Position numbers and translations under genes: made by a program
In this document: positions 4,947 to 5,826 of the stretch, one piece after another
How the letters are laid out: every line of letters starts with the position of its first letter
Numbering within the stretch: position 1 is the stretch's first letter
Assembly (NCBI GenBank): GCA_034005175.1
Contig: JAVEVF010000102.1
Span: 1-5,826 of the forward strand
From: JAVEVF01 sp034005175
Lineage (GTDB): Bacteria; Actinomycetota; Coriobacteriia; Anaerosomatales; SLCP01
Direction of reading: 5' to 3'
Length of the DNA stretch: 5,826 bases
The notes under the pieces: model-generated
What the model saw: only the letters and a program-made list of their open reading frames with translations
Told to the model about the DNA's origin: nothing
Database searches by the model: none

Positions 4947-5648
4947 TTAACCTGTCACCCAGCCGAGATACTCCTCCAACGCATCGAGCGTTGTGATGCC
5001 TTCTGTAAGCACCGTCGCCCCTTGGCGATCGATGAGCACCGGTTCCATGCCTACCGCTGAGGCGCCGAAGATATCGGCATAGCGGTGGTCTCCCACGTGC
5101 ACAGCGTCGCTGGGCATGACATCAAGCCGCTCACACGCCAGTTCGAAGATGCGTGGATCAGGCTTGTGGAGACCCACTTCGGCCGAGGACACGATGGTGT
5201 CGACCATCTCTGCGATGCCCATCTCGGCCAGCAGTGCCGAGAGTCGACCGTCCCAGTTCGATATGATGCCAATCCGCTGGCCCCGCCCTTTCAGCCTCTT
5301 GAACGCAGGGATGACATCGTCATACGGACGCCAGCGTTCCGCACGTCCGAACTCCTCGTACACACGGTGTGCAAGCAGCTCGGCATCGCGTTCTATCCCA
5401 AGTTCCCGCGCCATCAGTGAGTACATCCCGATCCACACGCTGTTCGTTGCGTTTTCGTCCGTCCAGAAGGTGTCATCCTCGCTATAGCGGTCCTCGTAGT
5501 GTGCATCCACCAGCGGCATGACGGAATCGATGGCGGAGAGATCGCGTGTGTGGCCGGCCTCTTCGAGCACCTGGCGACACACCTCAGAAACGCTGGGATA
5601 AGGATGGAGCAGTGTGTTTCCTACATCAAAGAAGACAGCGTGTGTCAT
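4947..5648 (-). CDS. HAD superfamily hydrolase with an altered DxDxT motif
   Basis: A 233-residue haloacid-dehalogenase-type protein of the subfamily I kind, with a helical cap of about 90 residues after motif I. Motif I is FFDVGNTLL (6-14), with nucleophile Asp8; the position of the second Asp is Gly10. Motif II is IISNWDG (128-134, Ser130), motif III HKPDPRIF (161-168, Lys162) and motif IV HVGDHRYADIFGA (185-197, Asp188 and Asp192). Most relatives are small-molecule phosphatases; the substrate cannot be told. The loss of the general-acid Asp is seen in REG-2-like HADs and may change or lower activity. I start at ATG 5648, just before the MTHAVFFDVG opening; a longer reading to 5708 would lie inside the nitroreductase gene. 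The start is 4 nt after the nitroreductase TGA and has no visible ribosome site, so translation is probably coupled. UbiX follows 78 nt downstream. Confidence 0.9.
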   Translation of the reverse strand: MTHAVFFDVGNTLLHPYPSVSEVCRQVLEEAGHTRDLSAIDSVMPLVDAHYEDRYSEDDTFWTDENATNSVWIGMYSLMARELGIERDAELLAHRVYEEFGRAERWRPYDDVIPAFKRLKGRGQRIGIISNWDGRLSALLAEMGIAEMVDTIVSSAEVGLHKPDPRIFELACERLDVMPSDAVHVGDHRYADIFGASAVGMEPVLIDRQGATVLTEGITTLDALEEYLGWVTG

Positions 5649-5652
5649 GAGA

Positions 5653-5826
5653 TCAGTCGAGGTACTCGGCGACGTCTGTCCGATGAATGGGCGATCGCGG
5701 CTGCACATTCACCGCATATCCCATGGCGACGAGCGCCACGATCTCTCGGTCTTCAGGGACGCGGAGCAGACGGGAGAGTTCGTCACGCACATAAAAGGAG
5801 AATGTAATGTTGCATGCGCCAAGCCC
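5653..5826 (-). CDS. Nitroreductase family protein, C-terminal end (runs off right edge)
   Basis: The last 57 codons and TGA of a gene that begins beyond the right edge. The reading opens with GLGAC, the signature near the end of FMN-dependent nitroreductases (usually GLGxCW; here the residue after Cys is Asn). A segment like LLRVPEDREIVALVAMGYAV (20-39) follows, matching the family's L-x-x-P-E-x-x-x-x-V-A-x-x-x-x-G-Y pattern, and then a Pro/Arg tail ending AEYLD. Family members are flavoenzymes that use NAD(P)H to reduce nitro compounds, quinones or flavins; the substrate is not predictable from this fragment. The stop lies 4 nt before the HAD start, so it appears to be upstream in the same operon as HAD and ubiX. 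The assignment rests on the C-terminal motif only. Confidence 0.75.
   Translation of the reverse strand, partial: GLGACNITFSFYVRDELSRLLRVPEDREIVALVAMGYAVNVQPRSPIHRTDVAEYLD

Noticed and set aside
5649..5708. Longer HAD protein starting at ATG 5708
   Set aside because: The extra 20 residues lie in another frame of the nitroreductase C-terminus and precede the natural HAD start MTHAVFFDVG.
1..5826. CRISPR array, insertion sequence, toxin-antitoxin or phage module
   Set aside because: No regularly spaced repeats, transposase, terminal inverted repeats or phage-type genes are visible.

Overview
The window looks like a piece of chromosome from a high-GC Gram-positive bacterium, most likely an actinobacterium, possibly of the class Coriobacteriia. 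The reasons are a GC content that looks near 60%, frequent GTG/TTG starts, encoded CCA on all three tRNAs, a tRNA Gly-Cys-Val neighbourhood familiar from actinobacteria, and the XseA, RNase D and zinc-peptidase sequence types. This is inference from memory; no search was run.

Left part (1-2308, all minus strand, read right to left): RNase D (rnd, TTG start), then a membrane-embedded zinc metallopeptidase of the YugP type, then the first 101 codons of exonuclease VII large subunit (xseA), which runs off the left edge. Middle (2309-3326, plus strand): a short divergent promoter region and a diacylglycerol/lipid kinase family gene. It is followed by a nearly perfect 32-nt palindrome that sits between two convergent transcripts and probably terminates both.

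tRNA region (3443-3983): tRNA-Val(GAC) on the minus strand, then divergently tRNA-Gly(GCC) and tRNA-Cys(GCA) on the plus strand. A good -35/-10 pair lies just upstream of tRNA-Gly, an extended -10 lies upstream of tRNA-Val, and a strong hairpin terminator follows tRNA-Cys.

Right part (3980-5826, all minus strand): a probable operon reading nitroreductase (C-terminal end only) - HAD hydrolase - flavin prenyltransferase UbiX - a possible 45-aa ORF - a 50-aa ORF. The junctions are tight: 4 nt between nitroreductase and HAD, an ATGA overlap after ubiX, and 5 nt between the two small ORFs. The 50-aa gene has a GGAGG ribosome site, and its stop codon lies in the tail of the tRNA-Cys terminator, so this hairpin appears to serve both strands.

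Most of the window is ordinary housekeeping DNA. The parts that deserve a second look are the two small ORFs behind ubiX, the HAD protein lacking the second catalytic Asp, a Tyr-to-His change at a conserved UbiX site, and the inverted tRNA-Val. There is no gene-free stretch above 300 nt; the longest non-coding stretches are about 80-180 nt and are described as promoters, terminators and spacers.
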